NCBI GenBank assembly: GCA_021234535.1
Contig: CM037849.1
Span: 15,224,571 to 15,288,570, forward strand
Direction of reading: 5' to 3'
Length of the DNA stretch: 64,000 nt
DNA from: Stichopus chloronotus
Taxonomy: Eukaryota > Echinodermata > Holothuroidea > Aspidochirotida > Stichopodidae
In this document: positions 62,700 to 64,000 of the stretch, one piece after another
Layout: every line of letters starts with the position of its first letter
Position numbering within the stretch: the first letter of the stretch is position 1
Made by a program: the position numbers and the translations under genes
Notes under the pieces: model-generated
Databases searched by the model: none
Told to the model about the DNA's origin: nothing
What the model saw: the letters and a program-made list of their open reading frames with translations, nothing else

Positions 62700-63050
62700 A
62701 CAGTTGCCAATTGCATCTGGGTGTCGAACTCGTCTTTACCCGCATCTCGTGGTGACTGCATGCCATTAATCAATGACGTGTATGATGTAATTATTGTCAC
62801 CGAAAGAGTCGACAAAACCCTTCACAGTCATCTATGGGCTGCCGTCTTCATAATTTTTTCCCACAACTCTGTAAACAATCTTATTCAAGTCACGCCACAG
62901 TTCTCTAACAAAAGTCTCAAAATAAGATCAAGCTGTCGTACTTGCGACTGTTTTGTCGAAAGAGCGGCGACAAAATTCGTGAAATTTTCCTCTTGCAACC
63001 TGCTCATTGTGGACATACCCACAGTCACCGAATTCTGTAATTAAACTTTG
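62700..63050 (-). pseudogene. Possible fragment of a transposon or decayed gene
   Basis: On the minus strand TTTAATTACAG precedes a 42-codon frame with ATG at 63020, containing MSRLQEENFTNFVAALS and a leucine-rich tail that stops after CGVT. Further along, a shifted frame reads KIVYRVVGKNYEDGSP, then a stop, then MTVKGFVDSFGDNNYIIHVID. Frame-hopping protein-like text with stops suggests decay. A plus-strand frame of 116 codons also crosses it. I cannot name the source. Confidence 0.25.
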
Positions 63051-63650
63051 TGAGATTGCAACAGAGATGTCATAGAGCGATTTGTCAGACTGCCAAAGTG
63101 TAATTTTGCAATTACTGAATAGTAATCAGTTATGACTGGTAGCAGTAAGTGCTCAGAGAAAAGGTCTTGACACTTTACTCCTTTGAGAGTATAACAGAGG
63201 TACTGTAGTTGTTATAAATTTGTTTCAAAAAGTTCACGGATCGGTGATCATGAAGATAATGTATACATGTGACAGATTCTAATTACTGCTGAATTTCAAA
63301 GTCCTGTTTGAGTTTTATCAGGCAGAAAAAAAGGAAATTCTTCAAGATGAAAATGTATATTAATTTATAATCCAGAAAATGACTAGATATCCTCCACATA
63401 CAGGAGTTGCAGACTGCTTTATACTGTAATGTTTCTGTCGTTTTTTCAGTTAAACTGCTTTCCTCTGGCTCATAAGCAAATTCAAAATTTAATTGGTGAG
63501 GGTTGTCTCTGCTATCTTACCGCTGCATGCTTGGTGGAGCTGAAAGAGTGAAATCATGTGGCTTGATACACAGCACAATAAGGATTCTTCATCTTTTAAA
63601 AGTTTCATAGCTTAGGCTGCCTAGCAACCTTTCTCTTGGGGCAAATTTGC

Positions 63651-63700
63651 TCATGCCAAAATTCTCCATTAAATTGATCATGCCAAAATTCTCCATTAAA
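63651..63700 (+). repeat. 27-bp direct repeat, two copies
   Basis: TCATGCCAAAATTCTCCATT followed by AAA occurs at 63651 and 63678 with no mismatch over 23 bases. Confidence 0.92.
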
Positions 63701-64000
63701 AGACTCCCAAATTGTTATTTTCGTCGACGACTCGCCGAGATTCGAGCTTTTGAAGACGTCTGGTACGTAGGTTAGCCGTAATTACGCGATGCATTCGTCT
63801 CCAAGTGATGGAGGCAATCTGATTTGAGTGTTCCAGATGTAATTCTATCTGCTGAATGCAAACTCTGGTGATGTCACTTCCTGTGTCACTTCCCTTTTTT
63901 TTTTTTCATGAAATTATTATTTTCATCATTGCCATGGTGACCAAATCTTTTGAGGGAGATTTGTTTTTCATTCACCTCTGTCTCTGTTCTTTTTCCGTCC

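Larger units (their letters stand above)
56524..64000 (+). other. DEPTOR intron 2 (continues beyond window)
   Basis: No further DEPTOR exon could be found: the expected F-Y-R-F-like end of DEP1 and the second DEP domain are absent in all plus-strand frames I examined. The stretch contains a CpG-dense patch at 59660-60080, a (TTAA)n run, loosely spaced CTGGTA words at 60395-60445, a second CRE octamer at 60911 and a 27-bp direct repeat at 63651-63700. The rest shows nothing supported. Confidence 0.5.

Noticed and set aside
63430..63500. TTTTTTCAG...ATTG|GTGAGG segment considered as a DEPTOR exon
   Set aside because: The phase required by exon 2 meets a stop codon at once.

Overview
The window is about 64 kb of AT-rich metazoan nuclear DNA. 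It has large introns with GT-AG sites, dense interspersed and tandem repeats, and very little coding sequence. Two conserved animal gene families can be recognised. The low gene density, frequent short tandem repeats, DNA-transposon relics and recurrent TACTGTA/CAGTAC and AGGCCTA words suggest a marine invertebrate deuterostome, most likely an echinoderm. That assignment is inference, because no clade-specific gene is present.

Right-hand gene (+ strand): the 5' part of a DEPTOR orthologue, a DEP-domain inhibitor of mTOR. Exon 1 is coding from 46528 to 46631, and exon 2 (56339-56523) carries most of the first DEP domain. They join in frame across a 9.7 kb intron. The split Arg codon (AG+A) and the join GERLR...IKDRR match vertebrate DEPTOR as remembered. 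The rest of the gene lies beyond 64000. A palindromic CRE (TGACGTCA) lies about 0.5 kb upstream of the start codon.

Left-hand gene (- strand): a FAM110-family protein occupying one very long coding exon (6245-9494). Its conserved N-terminal segment and C-terminal segment lie in two reading frames, separated by an apparent single-base frameshift somewhere in 8196-8287. A strong splice acceptor sits just upstream of the ATG (9515/9516). A consensus donor at 37509, about 28 kb upstream, suggests a non-coding first exon there. FAM110 and DEPTOR would therefore be divergently transcribed, with about 9 kb between their 5' ends.

Between and around the genes: 1-6.2 kb holds degraded coding-like scraps, possible small minus-strand terminal exons and a hAT-like MITE. 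The 9.5-37.5 kb intron holds a hAT-like MITE, a tRNA-derived SINE, several tandem arrays and copies of two diverged interspersed repeat families. The 37.9-46 kb intergenic region holds three tandem arrays and a degenerate AT-rich array of AGATATCT palindromes. DEPTOR intron 1 contains the most striking sequence structure: three tandem 145-146 bp units, each with four evenly spaced AGGTCA nuclear-receptor half-sites in a DR1-DR4-DR4 layout. I found no rRNA, functional tRNA, CRISPR or prokaryotic features.
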